A stretch of 64,000 nucleotides of DNA from Lachnospiraceae bacterium (GTDB lineage Bacteria; Bacillota; Clostridia; Lachnospirales; Lachnospiraceae): positions 107,089 to 171,088 of the forward strand of contig JAILNS010000033.1 in the NCBI GenBank assembly GCA_024691305.1, read 5' to 3'. The position numbers were made by a program, and so were the translations under genes. Positions 18,328 through 27,572 of this stretch are shown piece by piece (within the stretch, counting starts at the first letter, position 1; the number at the start of each line of letters is the position of its first letter). A model generated the notes under the pieces. It was not told the DNA's origin. It searched no databases and was given only the letters and a program-made list of their open reading frames with translations.

Positions 18328-18767
18328 TGGAATTATCTAATTTACAGCCTGCAGCCGGATCCAAGCAAAGCGACAACTTCAGACGCGGACGCGGACATGG
18401 TTCGGGTAACGGAAAGACAGCCGGTAAGGGACATAAGGGTCAGAAAGCACGTTCAGGTGCACCCAGGATCGGTTTCGAAGGTGGTCAGATGCCTCTTTAC
18501 CGCAGACTTCCCAAGAGAGGCTTTAAGAACAGAAATTCAAAAGAGATCATTGCTATAAACGTTAGTGCATTGGAAGTATTTGATAATGGCGCAGAGGTAG
18601 GGGTAAATGAACTCCTCGAGCGCGGAATTATCAACAAGGCAGCTGATGGCGTAAAGATTCTTGGTAACGGAGAGCTTACCAAAAAGCTTAGTGTCAAAGT
18701 AAATGCATATAGCGAATCTGCAAAAGAAAAGATTGAGGCACTGGGCGGAACAGCAGAGGTGATCTAA
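18327..18767 (+). CDS. rplO: 50S ribosomal protein L15
   Basis: 146 residues from ATG 18327, preceded by SD GAGGAGG. The Gly/Lys-rich N-terminus ([20 protein letters not shown]) and [17 protein letters not shown] identify L15. The frame also runs upstream into rpmD but that start has no SD. The stop overlaps the secY ATG by one base. Confidence 0.98.
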   Translation: MELSNLQPAAGSKQSDNFRRGRGHGSGNGKTAGKGHKGQKARSGAPRIGFEGGQMPLYRRLPKRGFKNRNSKEIIAINVSALEVFDNGAEVGVNELLERGIINKAADGVKILGNGELTKKLSVKVNAYSESAKEKIEALGGTAEVI

Positions 18768-20080
18768 TGTTTGAAACCGTACAAAACGCTTTTAAGATCA
18801 AGGAACTGAGAAACAAGATCCTGATGACACTGCTTATGCTGGTTGTCATCAGGCTTGCATCACAGCTTCCCGTTCCGGGCGTAGACAGGAACTATTTTGC
18901 CAGCTGGTTTGCACAGCAGACCGGTGATGCATTTAACTTCTTTGATGCATTTACTGGTGGTTCGTTCCTTAACATGTCTATCATAGCCCTGAATATCACT
19001 CCTTACATCACATCATCGATCATCATGCAGCTTCTTACTATCGCAATACCGAAGTTGGAAGAAATGCAAAGAGACGGTGAGGACGGACGTAAGAAGATAG
19101 CTTCCATTACACGTTATGTGACCGTAGCACTTGCACTTATCGAGTCTACCGCTATGGCAGTAGGTTTCGGAAGAAGCGGACTTTTGGAAGACTTTAACGC
19201 TCTTAATGTGATACTTGTTATCGCAGCACTTACCGCAGGTAGTGCATTCCTTATGTGGGTAGGTGAAAGGATCACTGAAAACGGTATAGGAAACGGTATA
19301 TCCATCGTCCTTACCATTAACATACTTTCACGTGTACCTCAGGATATAGCTTCTTTGTATGAGCAGTTCATCAAGAACAAATCAATTGCAAAGGGTGCTG
19401 TATCGGCGATCATAATCGTAGCAGTCATCGTGGCAATGGTTGTGCTCGTTATCGTATTAAATGACGGTGTAAGACGTATTCCCGTACAGTATGCAAAGAA
19501 AGTACAGGGACGCAAGATGGTGGGTGGACAGACTACCAACATTCCTTTGAGGGTTAATACCGGCGGTGTTATCCCGGTCATCTTCGCTTCGAGTCTTATG
19601 CAGTTTCCTGTTATCATATGCTCTTTCTTCAATATCAACGGAACGGGCGTATGGGGAGAGATATTAAACGCACTTTCATCCAATAACTGGTGTAATCCGT
19701 CAAAACCTATATATACACTTGGTCTTGTCCTTTATATCGTATTGGTAGTATTCTTTGCTTACTTCTATACATCCATAACCTTCAATCCTTTGGAGATCGC
19801 GGATAATATGAAGAAGCAGGGAGGTTTTATACCGGGTATACGTCCCGGCAAGCCTACAAGCGATTACCTTGCAAGAATACTGAACTATATAGTATTTATC
19901 GGCGCTGTAGGACTTATAATCGTATGCGTACTTCCTTTTGTATTCAACGGCCTGTTTGGCGCAAACGTGTCATTCGGCGGAACCAGCCTGATAATCATTG
20001 TCAGCGTTGTGCTTGAAACCATCAAGCAGGTTGAGTCACAGATGCTCGTACGTAATTACAAGGGATTCCTCAATGATTAA
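18767..20080 (+). CDS. secY: Protein translocase subunit SecY
   Basis: 437-residue, ten-helix channel subunit. Conserved landmarks are FFDAFTGGSFLNMSIIALN, the plug-helix region near RLASQLPVPGVDRNYF, and cytoplasmic loop 5 with RRIPVQYAKKVQGRKMVGGQ, followed by IRPGKPTSDYLARILN. SecY forms the membrane pore with SecE and SecG and receives proteins from SecA and SRP. It overlaps rplO by one base and is followed by a hairpin and adk. Confidence 0.99.
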   Translation: MFETVQNAFKIKELRNKILMTLLMLVVIRLASQLPVPGVDRNYFASWFAQQTGDAFNFFDAFTGGSFLNMSIIALNITPYITSSIIMQLLTIAIPKLEEMQRDGEDGRKKIASITRYVTVALALIESTAMAVGFGRSGLLEDFNALNVILVIAALTAGSAFLMWVGERITENGIGNGISIVLTINILSRVPQDIASLYEQFIKNKSIAKGAVSAIIIVAVIVAMVVLVIVLNDGVRRIPVQYAKKVQGRKMVGGQTTNIPLRVNTGGVIPVIFASSLMQFPVIICSFFNINGTGVWGEILNALSSNNWCNPSKPIYTLGLVLYIVLVVFFAYFYTSITFNPLEIADNMKKQGGFIPGIRPGKPTSDYLARILNYIVFIGAVGLIIVCVLPFVFNGLFGANVSFGGTSLIIIVSVVLETIKQVESQMLVRNYKGFLND

Positions 20081-20111
20081 GAGGATGACTTACTCAATGC
20101 AAAATAATGAG

Positions 20112-20145
20112 ACAGAGGGTGCATGACCGCACCTTCTGTTTCCTT
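20112..20145 (+). terminator. Hairpin between secY and adk (attenuator or terminator)
   Basis: ACAGAGGGTGC (20112-20122) pairs with GCACCTTCTGT (20129-20139) with one G-U pair and a six-base loop, followed by TTCC rather than a long T run. It probably reduces read-through from the ribosomal genes into adk rather than stopping all transcription. Confidence 0.55.
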
Positions 20146-20204
20146 GCGTGTTAAGGATCGAAAACAAAACGGCCTAATTGGCGTGTTTATATAAGGAGAC
20201 AGAT

Positions 20205-20846
20205 ATGAAGATTGTTATGCTTGGCGCCCCCGGGGCAGGAAAAGGTACACAGGCAAAGATGATAGCTGAAAGATATGGTATTCCTCATGTGTCTACCGGA
20301 GATATCTTCAGAGCAAACATAAAGAATGATACGGAGCTCGGACGTAAGGCCAAGGGATATATGGACAAGGGAGAACTTGTTCCCGATGAACTTACCGTAA
20401 GCATGCTTCTTGACAGAGTTGCAGCTGATGATTGCAAGAACGGATATGTACTTGACGGATTCCCGAGAACGATTCCCCAGGCAGAAGTTCTGGATAAGGA
20501 ACTCGATAGACTGGGTGAGTCAATAGACTATGCAATAGATGTAAACGTACCAGATGAGAATATAGTTAAGAGAATGGGCGGACGCAGAGCATGTGTGACA
20601 TGTGGGGCTACATATCATATAGAGCATGTACCGCCGAAGAAGGAAGGCATATGTGATAATTGCGGCGGAGAACTTATCCTTCGTGATGATGACAAGCCGG
20701 AGACTGTACAGAACAGACTTAATGTATATCATACACAGACACAGCCGCTTATCGACTTCTACACAGCCAAGGGAGTTCTTAAGACTGTCGACGGAACACA
20801 GGATATGCAAAAAGTTTTTGCGGATATCACAGATATCCTTGGATGA
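20205..20846 (+). CDS. adk: Adenylate kinase, zinc-lid type
   Basis: 213 residues from ATG 20205 (SD AAGGAG at 20193-20198). P-loop GAPGAGKGTQA, the NMP-binding DGFPRTIPQAEVLD, and a LID domain with two Cys pairs (CVTCGATYH and CDNCGGEL) that would bind zinc, as in many Gram-positive adenylate kinases. It interconverts ATP, AMP and ADP. The longer frame back to 20178 lacks an SD in the right place. Confidence 0.98.
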   Translation: MKIVMLGAPGAGKGTQAKMIAERYGIPHVSTGDIFRANIKNDTELGRKAKGYMDKGELVPDELTVSMLLDRVAADDCKNGYVLDGFPRTIPQAEVLDKELDRLGESIDYAIDVNVPDENIVKRMGGRRACVTCGATYHIEHVPPKKEGICDNCGGELILRDDDKPETVQNRLNVYHTQTQPLIDFYTAKGVLKTVDGTQDMQKVFADITDILG

Positions 20847-20879
20847 TCGATCTTAGATCATTTAATATGGGAAAGACTT

Positions 20880-21683
20880 ATGAGCATTACTATCAAGACC
20901 GAAAGTGAGATCGAGCTGATGCGGATATCCTGCAGGCTTTTGTCCGAGGTTCATTATGAACTTGGACTGTATGTAAAGCCGGGGATCAGTACGGCAGATA
21001 TCAACGATTACGGTGAGAAGCTTATCAGACAAAAGGGAGGAATCCCAAACTTCCTGCACTATGCCGGATATCCTGCAAGTATCTGTGTATCGGTCAACGA
21101 AGAGGTCGTACACGGAATACCGACTAAAGACAGGATACTTAAGGAAGGCGATATCGTCAGTCTCGATGCAGGCCTTATATATAAAGGATATCATTCGGAC
21201 GCTGCGAGGACATACGGTGTCGGTGAGATATCATCCGAGGCACAACAGCTTATAGATATAACCCGTGAGAGTTTCTTTGCGGGCATCAAAAAAGCATATG
21301 CCGGAAACAGACTGCATGATATAAGCGCTGCGATAGATGATTTCGTCACACCATACGGTTACGGTATAGTAGAAGATCTATGCGGACACGGGATCGGAAC
21401 ACATCTTCACGAAGATCCGATGATACCGAATTTCAGGCAGAGAAGAAGGGGACCTAAATTAAAGAAAGGTATGACCCTTGCGATAGAGCCCATGATCAAC
21501 ATGGGTACCGAAGAGGTAGAGTGGTTGGATGATGATTGGACTGTCGTGACATGTGACGGAGCGTATTCGGCCCATTACGAAAACACGATACTGATCACCG
21601 ATTCGGAACCGGAAATATTAACACTGCATGAAGAAGAAAGGAAAATACTGCAGGGAGGAGATATATGTCAAAGTCAGATGTAA
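20880..21683 (+). CDS. map: Methionine aminopeptidase type I
   Basis: 267 residues. Metal ligands are recognisable: Asp in [19 protein letters not shown] (two Asp), His in [13 protein letters not shown], Glu in [10 protein letters not shown] and Glu in [11 protein letters not shown]. It removes the initiator Met from nascent proteins in the cytoplasm. The SD is weak (GGGAAAG). Its last 19 bases overlap the start of infA, which implies coupled translation. It is slightly longer than the standard 250-residue enzyme because of a C-terminal tail ([13 protein letters not shown]). Confidence 0.97.
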   Translation: MSITIKTESEIELMRISCRLLSEVHYELGLYVKPGISTADINDYGEKLIRQKGGIPNFLHYAGYPASICVSVNEEVVHGIPTKDRILKEGDIVSLDAGLIYKGYHSDAARTYGVGEISSEAQQLIDITRESFFAGIKKAYAGNRLHDISAAIDDFVTPYGYGIVEDLCGHGIGTHLHEDPMIPNFRQRRRGPKLKKGMTLAIEPMINMGTEEVEWLDDDWTVVTCDGAYSAHYENTILITDSEPEILTLHEEERKILQGGDICQSQM

Positions 21684-21883
21684 TAGAAATCGAGGGAACG
21701 GTAGTAGAAAAACTTCCCAACACAATGTTCAGGGTGGAACTTGAGAACGGTCATGTAGTACTTGCCCATATCAGTGGCAAACTCAGACAGAACTTCATAA
21801 GGATCCTGCCCGGTGACAAGGTTACGATGGAACTATCTCCCTACGATCTGTCCAAGGGACGTATTATTTGGAGAGATAAGTAA
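21665..21883 (+). CDS. infA: Translation initiation factor IF-1
   Basis: 72 residues, the canonical length, OB fold: [20 protein letters not shown] and [16 protein letters not shown]. It binds the A site of the 30S subunit during initiation. Its SD (GGAGGAG at 21655-21661) and first codons lie inside the end of map. No KOW-domain gene is found between map and infA. Confidence 0.98.
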   Translation: MSKSDVIEIEGTVVEKLPNTMFRVELENGHVVLAHISGKLRQNFIRILPGDKVTMELSPYDLSKGRIIWRDK

Positions 21884-21891
21884 AAAATATG

Positions 21892-21920
21892 TTGATTATG
21901 CCCATGTGGCATGATATAAT
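21892..21920 (+). promoter_or_regulatory. Internal promoter before rpmJ-rpsM-rpsK-rpsD-rpoA-rplQ
   Basis: TTGATT at 21892-21897 and a perfect TATAAT at 21915-21920 are 17 bases apart. A CGGCC/GGCCG hairpin with a six-T loop (21927-21942) follows near the expected start site. This would give the alpha-operon genes an extra transcription source. Confidence 0.65.
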
Positions 21921-21977
21921 ATCACTCGGCCTTTTTTGGCCGGAGGCAAATGGATTAGTTTGAAAGGAGGAGTAAAC

Positions 21978-22091
21978 ATGAAAGTTCGCTCATCAGTAAA
22001 ACCGATCTGTGAGAAGTGCAAAGTCATCAAAAGAAAAGGCAAGATAAGGATTATTTGCGAGAATCCCAAGCATAAACAAGTTCAAGGGTAA
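21978..22091 (+). CDS. rpmJ: 50S ribosomal protein L36
   Basis: 37 residues, the smallest ribosomal protein: [20 protein letters not shown] and a C-terminal [11 protein letters not shown]. Zinc ligands Cys11, Cys14, Cys27 and His32 are present, so this is the zinc-binding form. SD AAAGGAGG is at 21963-21970. It lies downstream of its own strong promoter. Confidence 0.97.
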   Translation: MKVRSSVKPICEKCKVIKRKGKIRIICENPKHKQVQG

Positions 22092-22200
22092 TGAGCCATA
22101 GCTCATACTTTTTGATACCAAGTAGCTTGGATGATCGGAGAAACTTACCGGTCGGGTGCATTGCACCCCTATCAATTAGTTTGATGTAAGCGCTAAGCGC
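22092..22200 (+). other. Row of four short hairpins between rpmJ and rpsM
   Basis: TGAGC/GCTCA (22092-22105, followed by TACTTTTT), CCAAG/CTTGG (22118-22130), GGGTGC/GCACCC (22154-22168) and GCGCT/AGCGC (22190-22200) lie one after another in the 142-base gap. The first has a terminator-like tail. The set may be an RNA leader of rpsM or processing sites. Confidence 0.5.
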
Positions 22201-22233
22201 AGATCACAGAAAGAAACATGGAGGAAACAGTAA

Positions 22234-22602
22234 ATGGCTCGTATAGTAGGTGTTGACTTGCCCAGAGACAAGCGTGTAGAGATAGGACTTACCTATATCT
22301 ATGGAATCGGCAGAACAAGTTCAAATAAGATCTTGGAGGCTGCTAAGGTTAATCCCGATACCCGTGTCAGGGAACTGACTGACGACGAGGTTAGGAGAAT
22401 TCAGGAAATCGTTGAGAAAGATTACATGGTAGAAGGTGATCTTCGTAGAGAAGTCGCAATGAACATTAAGCGTCTTCAGGAGATCGGATGCTACAGAGGA
22501 ATCCGTCATCGTAAAGGTTTACCTGTTCGCGGTCAGAAGACCAAGACAAACGCTCGTACCAGAAAGGGACCGAAGCGTACAGTTGCAGGTAAGAAGAAGT
22601 AA
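22234..22602 (+). CDS. rpsM: 30S ribosomal protein S13
   Basis: 122 residues beginning [20 protein letters not shown], with the basic C-terminus [21 protein letters not shown]13 contacts P-site tRNA and the 50S subunit. The SD is GGAGG at 22221-22225. A GCGTC/GACGC hairpin (22637-22652) lies in the gap to rpsK. Confidence 0.99.
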   Translation: MARIVGVDLPRDKRVEIGLTYIYGIGRTSSNKILEAAKVNPDTRVRELTDDEVRRIQEIVEKDYMVEGDLRREVAMNIKRLQEIGCYRGIRHRKGLPVRGQKTKTNARTRKGPKRTVAGKKK

Positions 22603-22685
22603 TTAATATCGTAAGGTATTAATATATGTTTCATTGTTGCGTCGAAAGAGACGCAGGATCATTTTTAAGAAAGTAGGTTAGTTTT

Positions 22686-23078
22686 ATGGCAAAGGTTACT
22701 AAGAAAGCAGTCAAGAAACGTGTCAAGAAAAACGTTGAACACGGACAGGCACACATCCAGGCATCCTTTAATAACACCATCGTTACCTTAACGGATAGCG
22801 CCGGAAATGCACTGTCATGGGCAAGCGCAGGCGGACTGGGCTTCAGAGGTTCAAGGAAATCTACTCCCTACGCAGCACAGATGGCATCAGAAACAGCCAC
22901 CAAAGCTGCACTTGTACATGGACTTAAATCGGTTGATGTATTCGTAAAGGGACCGGGTTCAGGCCGAGAAGCAGCTATTCGTGCACTTGCAGCAAACGGA
23001 CTTCAGGTTACAAGCATTTGTGACGTGACTCCCGTTCCTCATAACGGATGTCGTCCGCCTAAGAGACGTAGAGTTTAA
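22686..23078 (+). CDS. rpsK: 30S ribosomal protein S11
   Basis: 130 residues with [20 protein letters not shown] and the C-terminal [19 protein letters not shown]11 forms part of the platform at the mRNA exit. Its SD is weak (AAGTAGG), unlike its neighbours. Confidence 0.99.
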   Translation: MAKVTKKAVKKRVKKNVEHGQAHIQASFNNTIVTLTDSAGNALSWASAGGLGFRGSRKSTPYAAQMASETATKAALVHGLKSVDVFVKGPGSGREAAIRALAANGLQVTSICDVTPVPHNGCRPPKRRRV

Positions 23079-23161
23079 TTTGTTACTGTGTCGGAAGAAG
23101 GTCGCATACCGTTTTGGTTTGCTTCCGTAAACGACTGTGTTAAAACAGAAAGGAAAATCAA

Positions 23162-23755
23162 ATGGCAGTAGACAAGACTCCTGTCCTCAAGAGATGCAGA
23201 TCGCTTGATCTTGATCCTACATTTCTTGGGTATGACAAGAAATCCAAAAGACATTCAACACGTTCAGGAAGAAAGGTATCCGAATATGGATTACAGCTTC
23301 GCGAGAAGCAGAAAGCGAAATTCATCTACGGTGTACTTGAGAAACCCTTCCGTAATTATTATGAGAAGGCTGATCGTATGAAGGGTATGACCGGTGAAAA
23401 CCTTATGGTCATGCTTGAATCAAGACTTGACAACGTCGTATTCCGTGCAGGTTTTGCCCGCACAAGAAGAGAAGCAAGACAGGTTGTAGACCACAAGCAC
23501 ATTACAGTGAACGGACAGCTTGTAAATATCCCTTCATATCTGTGCAAAGCAGGCGATGTTATCGAAGTCAGAGAAAAATCAAAATCCTTACAGCGTTACA
23601 AGGATATCGTAGAGGTTACCGCAGGAAGACTTTATCCTGAATGGATCGAAACAGACCATGAAAATCTTAAAGCTACAATCAAGTCACTTCCTACAAGAGA
23701 TCAGATCGATGTACCTGTAAACGAGATGCTTATAGTCGAGTTGTACTCTAAGTAA
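23162..23755 (+). CDS. rpsD: 30S ribosomal protein S4
   Basis: 197 residues. The S4 RNA-binding domain is [20 protein letters not shown] then [18 protein letters not shown], and the C-terminus [11 protein letters not shown] is typical. The N-terminal zinc-binding Cys set of zinc-type S4 is not present (a single Cys in LKRCRSL), so this is the zinc-free form. S4 nucleates 30S assembly and, in other bacteria, regulates the alpha operon. Confidence 0.98.
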   Translation: MAVDKTPVLKRCRSLDLDPTFLGYDKKSKRHSTRSGRKVSEYGLQLREKQKAKFIYGVLEKPFRNYYEKADRMKGMTGENLMVMLESRLDNVVFRAGFARTRREARQVVDHKHITVNGQLVNIPSYLCKAGDVIEVREKSKSLQRYKDIVEVTAGRLYPEWIETDHENLKATIKSLPTRDQIDVPVNEMLIVELYSK

Positions 23756-23780
23756 TCAATGCCAGTAAGGAGGGTATTAC

Positions 23781-24749
23781 ATGTTTGATTTTGAAAGACC
23801 CAATATAGTAGTTGATGAGATATCAGAAGACAAAAAGTTCGGCAGATTTGTAGTTGAGCCTCTTGAGAGAGGATATGGTAACACACTCGGAAATTCACTC
23901 CGTCGTATCATGTTATCATCTCTTCCGGGCGCTGCAGTAAGTCAGATCAAGATCGAAGGCGTGCTTCATGAGTTCTCATCCATCCCCGGTGTAAAAGAGG
24001 ATGTGACCGAGATAGTAATGAATATCAAGGGCCTCGTTATTAAGAATAATTCCGAATCCAATGAGCCCAAGATAGCATATATTGAATATGAAGGTGAAGG
24101 TGTTGTCACCGGTGCCGATATTCAGACAGATCAGGATATAGAAATACTTAATCCCGGTCAGGTCATCGCTACTTTAAGCGGCAAGAAGACTAAACTTTAT
24201 ATTGAACTTACTATCACCAAGGGACGCGGATATGTTTCAGCTGATCGTAACAAGACAGATGATATGCCTATCGGTGTTATCCCGATCGACTCGATCTATA
24301 CACCTGTAGAGAGAGTTAACGTTTCCGTAGTTAACACCCGTGTAGGCCAGATCACAGACTATGACAAGCTTACACTTGACGTTGTTACCAACGGTACACT
24401 TGCTCCCGATGAAGCCGTAAGTCTTGCAGCCAAGATCTTAAGCGAGCATCTTTCATTGTTCGTTGATCTGTCAGAAGTTGCACAGCTTGGCGGCCCTGTT
24501 ATCCGTTCGGATTCCGAAGGCGGAAGCAATGACAAGGTTCTTTCACAGAGCATTGACGAACTTGAACTTTCCGTTCGTTCATACAATTGCTTAAAGCGTG
24601 CCAACATCAATACAGTTGAGGATCTTATCAGCAAGACTTCAGCAGATATGATGAAGGTCAGAAACCTTGGTAAGAAATCTCTCGATGAAGTTCTTAAGAA
24701 ACTTGATGATCTCGGACTTAGCCTTAAGAACGACGGAGATGATATGTAA
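23781..24749 (+). CDS. rpoA: DNA-directed RNA polymerase subunit alpha
   Basis: 322 residues. The N-terminal dimerisation domain has [20 protein letters not shown], and the C-terminal domain has [20 protein letters not shown] and [18 protein letters not shown], which contacts UP elements and activators. SD AAGGAGG lies before the ATG. The linker (residues about 235-255) is acidic. An 89-base gap precedes rplQ. Confidence 0.99.
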   Translation: MFDFERPNIVVDEISEDKKFGRFVVEPLERGYGNTLGNSLRRIMLSSLPGAAVSQIKIEGVLHEFSSIPGVKEDVTEIVMNIKGLVIKNNSESNEPKIAYIEYEGEGVVTGADIQTDQDIEILNPGQVIATLSGKKTKLYIELTITKGRGYVSADRNKTDDMPIGVIPIDSIYTPVERVNVSVVNTRVGQITDYDKLTLDVVTNGTLAPDEAVSLAAKILSEHLSLFVDLSEVAQLGGPVIRSDSEGGSNDKVLSQSIDELELSVRSYNCLKRANINTVEDLISKTSADMMKVRNLGKKSLDEVLKKLDDLGLSLKNDGDDM

Positions 24750-24838
24750 AGCTCCCGACAGGGTTCTTTATAGAAGTAATATCGGTATGTATGGTAAGCC
24801 CGAAGAGCGCATACATATTTTGCAGAAAGGAGCCAATC

Positions 24839-25378
24839 ATGGCAAAGTACAGAAAGTTAAGCAGAACATCCGATCAGAGAAAAGCTCTGTTGCGTAACCA
24901 GGTTACGAATCTGCTTTATCACGGAAGAATTGTTACTACCGAAGCTAAGGCTAAAGAAGTTCAGAAGATCGCTGACGGACTTATTGCACTTGCTGTTAAG
25001 GAAAAAGATAATTACGAGACCGTTACCGTAGAGGCTAAGGTTGCCAGAAAAGACAAAGACGGTAAGAGAGTTAAGGAAGAAAAAGACGGCAAGAAGGTTA
25101 CTGTTTACGATACAGTAAATAAAGAGATCAAGAAAGATCTGCCTTCAAGACTTCATGCAAGACGTCAGATGATGAAAGTTTTATACTCTGTAACAGAGAA
25201 GCCTGAGACCAAGGGCGCCGGTTACAAGAAAGCCACCAAAGACATTGATATGGTAGCTAAGCTTTTTGATGACCTTGCACCTAAGTACGCAGGACGTAAC
25301 GGTGGTTATACACGTATCGTCAAGATAGGTCCCCGTAAGGGTGACGCCGCTATGGAAGTGGTACTTGAGCTGGTATAA
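24839..25378 (+). CDS. rplQ: 50S ribosomal protein L17 with internal insertion
   Basis: 179 residues from ATG 24839 (SD AAAGGAG). The N-terminal part ([20 protein letters not shown]) and C-terminal part ([20 protein letters not shown]) are standard L17, but a lysine-rich segment of about 50 residues ([20 protein letters not shown] and on) is inserted in the middle; typical bacterial L17 is about 115-130 residues. Similar long L17 forms occur, from memory, in Lachnospiraceae. The longer frame back to 24791 has no SD. Last gene of the supercluster. Confidence 0.97.
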   Translation: MAKYRKLSRTSDQRKALLRNQVTNLLYHGRIVTTEAKAKEVQKIADGLIALAVKEKDNYETVTVEAKVARKDKDGKRVKEEKDGKKVTVYDTVNKEIKKDLPSRLHARRQMMKVLYSVTEKPETKGAGYKKATKDIDMVAKLFDDLAPKYAGRNGGYTRIVKIGPRKGDAAMEVVLELV

Positions 25379-25415
25379 TTCCGGACTCGGGGAAATAAGT
25401 AAGATTAGAAAAGAT

Positions 25416-25447
25416 AAAGACTGTCGCAATGCGGCAGTCTTTTTTAT
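25416..25447. terminator. Strong bidirectional intrinsic terminator after rplQ
   Basis: AAAGACTGTCGC (25416-25427) pairs with GCGGCAGTCTTT (25431-25442) around a three-base loop, with a T run on the plus strand and an A/T-rich tail on the minus strand. It ends the ribosomal supercluster and can also end the convergent M15 peptidase gene. Confidence 0.9.
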
Positions 25448-25501
25448 TTGCCCAGGCTCCGAAGAGGTCGGTCTTTCGCTCAAATGAATGCAGCCATACG
25501 T

Positions 25502-26638
25502 TTACGGGGTCTTCTGGAAATGCTGGTAATCCTTGCAGGAGTTCCAGTCGCCGCCCCATTTAAAGCCATGATCCTTAAAAAGACGATAGCACAGGTCATT
25601 CTGATCGATCTTATATGCAAAAGATGCCGATCTGTCCGTATATGGCTCACTTCCCGGCGGTGATATATAGTCTGAACCGCCTTCACCTGCCCCAAATACG
25701 ACATAAGGATTATAGAAGGGATTTATGTCTATGGCAAGGCCGTAAGCGTGCTTGGAAAGTGATGTGGAGCCATCAACCACTCTGTAATTAAAACACGAAG
25801 TATTGTCCGCACACATGGAAGCAGTGTCGTCTCCTCCGTAATTGTCTATCAGATATATGCTGTCAATGTGGTAGTCTGCTTTATACAGTTCACAGAATAT
25901 TTCTGTAAGGTCATCTGCTATGGCCTTGTTGCATATGAGTTCACCGGCCTGTGTAAGACCATTAAAGTCAATGTAGAGAACACCTACATATCTTAAGTCA
26001 TCATAAGTGATCACCATATCATCGGTTGCGGGATATGAAGTTCCCGTAATATAGTCTTTTACTTCCTGTGACAAGGGCTCGTTATAAAAGCCCGGTTCAT
26101 ATGTAAATCGACCATCATGGTCAACATCCGGGTCATAGAAGTGAATCATGACTGACTTATTATATATAGGAAGAAGTCCGTTATCGGCCGGATCGGTATC
26201 GGTAAAGGTATCGGAACCGGCTTGTCCGTTGACTGTTTCGGTCACACCATCTTTTTTTTCGCTGGTTTCGGCTTCGGAACCAGTATCGTCGGTGGCTCCG
26301 GCCTCGGCTCCGGTATTATCGGCGATCCCCGTTTCGGCTCCGGTATCGTCGGTGGCTCCGGCCTCGGCTCCGGTATTATCGGCGATCCCCGTTTCGGCTT
26401 CGGTATTATCGTCCCCCGTTTCAGATCCGGGATCTTCGGGGATTTCTTCTTTTGTGATAGTACCGTATGCAACCTCGGGATTTTCGTTGGCATAATCCGC
26501 GATCGTGTCTCCGGTAAGGAAATGTATACTCAGTACTGCGATAGCTATTATCAGGGCTATCATTCCAAGTCCCTGCAATATGGGAAGTACGTATTTGTTT
26601 TTTTTAAGCAGATTGTTCAGTTTATCGAATATATTCAT
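25502..26638 (-). CDS. Membrane-anchored M15-type peptidase (D-Ala-D-Ala carboxypeptidase/endolysin-like)
   Basis: 378 residues. Residues about 17-41 form one transmembrane helix, residues 60-150 a low-complexity Glu/Thr/Asp/Gly linker with duplicated 20-residue units, and residues 170-378 an M15C-like zinc peptidase domain. Zinc-site residues are visible in SKHAYGLAIDINPF (His and Asp near residues 296-303) and in the terminal DYQHF (His near 374). The domain hydrolyses peptidoglycan stem or cross-link peptides. The catalytic part is outside the membrane. No strong SD is seen before the ATG. The gene is convergent with rplQ and divergent from ecfA1. Confidence 0.88.
   Translation of the reverse strand: MNIFDKLNNLLKKNKYVLPILQGLGMIALIIAIAVLSIHFLTGDTIADYANENPEVAYGTITKEEIPEDPGSETGDDNTEAETGIADNTGAEAGATDDTGAETGIADNTGAEAGATDDTGSEAETSEKKDGVTETVNGQAGSDTFTDTDPADNGLLPIYNKSVMIHFYDPDVDHDGRFTYEPGFYNEPLSQEVKDYITGTSYPATDDMVITYDDLRYVGVLYIDFNGLTQAGELICNKAIADDLTEIFCELYKADYHIDSIYLIDNYGGDDTASMCADNTSCFNYRVVDGSTSLSKHAYGLAIDINPFYNPYVVFGAGEGGSDYISPPGSEPYTDRSASFAYKIDQNDLCYRLFKDHGFKWGGDWNSCKDYQHFQKTP
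26282..26400. repeat. 60-bp direct tandem duplication inside the M15 peptidase linker
   Basis: Two copies of a 60-base unit lie at 26281-26340 and 26341-26400 and differ at only two positions (26282/26342 and 26340/26400). They encode duplicated TGAEAGATDD/TGAETGIADN units. Flanking sequence holds further partial copies. Confidence 0.95.
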
Positions 26639-26684
26639 TTTTATAAAACCCGTTTCTTTTTCCCTATTTTACAATAGAGTTTGA

Positions 26685-26712
26685 TTGACTACAACTTGCA
26701 CTGTGGTAAAAT
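26685..26712 (+). promoter_or_regulatory. Promoter of the ecfA1-ecfA2-ecfT operon
   Basis: TTGACT at 26685-26690 and TAAAAT at 26707-26712 are 16 bases apart. The expected start site (about 26719) is only one or two bases before the ecfA1 ATG at 26721, so the mRNA would be leaderless or nearly so. Confidence 0.6.
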
Positions 26713-26720
26713 GGGAAGGT

Positions 26721-27572
26721 ATGGGTATCATAAAAACGGAAAAATTATCATATGAATATATAAGGCGTGACGATGAAGGAAACGTCAGCGGAGTTACAAG
26801 GGCCGTGGACGATGTCAGCATAGATGTCACGCAGGGTGAGTTTATCGCCATACTCGGACATAACGGATCGGGTAAGTCTACTCTTGCCAAGCATATCAAT
26901 GCGATCCTTACTCCAAGTGAAGGAGAGATCTGGGTTGACGGAATAAATACGGCAGAAGCTGCCCGTATCTGGGATGTGAGACAGAAAGCCGGAATGGTTT
27001 TCCAGAATCCCGATAATCAGATCATAGGTCAGCTTGTCGAAGAGGATGTCGGTTTCGGTCCCGAGAACCTCGGTGTTCCCACGGATCAGATATGGGAGAG
27101 AGTCGAGGAGAGCCTTAAACTTCTGGGAATGCTCGAATATTCCAAACACTCGCCCAACAAACTCTCCGGAGGTCAGAAACAGCGTGTTTCCATTGCCGGT
27201 GTTCTTGCGATGCATCCCAAGTGTATTATTTTTGATGAGCCTACCGCCATGCTTGATCCTCACGGACGAAGAGAAGTGGTCAGAGCAGCTAGGGCTCTTA
27301 ACGACGTTGAGAAGATCACGATAGTGCTCATCACTCATTATATGGAAGAAACTATTTATGCCGATCGTCTGTTTGTCATGGATCACGGACGTATTGCTAT
27401 GGAGGGAACGCCCAAAGAGATATTCTCACAGGTTGAGAAACTTGAGGAGCTGCGTCTCGGAGTACCTCAGGCAACCAAGGTGGCATATGAACTTAAGAAG
27501 GCGGGAATGCCTATTCCGGACGGAATACTTACAAGACAGGAACTCAGGGAGGCACTTAAAGCATGTCTATGA
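26721..27572 (+). CDS. ecfA1: Energy-coupling factor transporter ATPase EcfA1
   Basis: 283 residues from ATG 26721. ABC ATPase with Walker A GHNGSGKSTLAKH, Q-loop MVFQNPDNQ, signature LSGGQKQRVSIAG, Walker B CIIFDEPTAM and switch His in VLITHYMEE. It pairs with EcfA2 to power vitamin or metal uptake through EcfT and interchangeable S components. In-frame codons upstream of 26721 overlap the -35 and are not used. The 3' end overlaps ecfA2 by 10 bases. Confidence 0.96.
   Translation: MGIIKTEKLSYEYIRRDDEGNVSGVTRAVDDVSIDVTQGEFIAILGHNGSGKSTLAKHINAILTPSEGEIWVDGINTAEAARIWDVRQKAGMVFQNPDNQIIGQLVEEDVGFGPENLGVPTDQIWERVEESLKLLGMLEYSKHSPNKLSGGQKQRVSIAGVLAMHPKCIIFDEPTAMLDPHGRREVVRAARALNDVEKITIVLITHYMEETIYADRLFVMDHGRIAMEGTPKEIFSQVEKLEELRLGVPQATKVAYELKKAGMPIPDGILTRQELREALKACL

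Noticed and set aside
26148..26495. Plus-strand reading frames of Ala/Pro/Val/Ser repeats and a minus-strand Pro/Lys-rich frame
   Set aside because: They arise from other frames of the 60-bp repeats in the M15 peptidase gene, which has a clear protein domain in its own frame.
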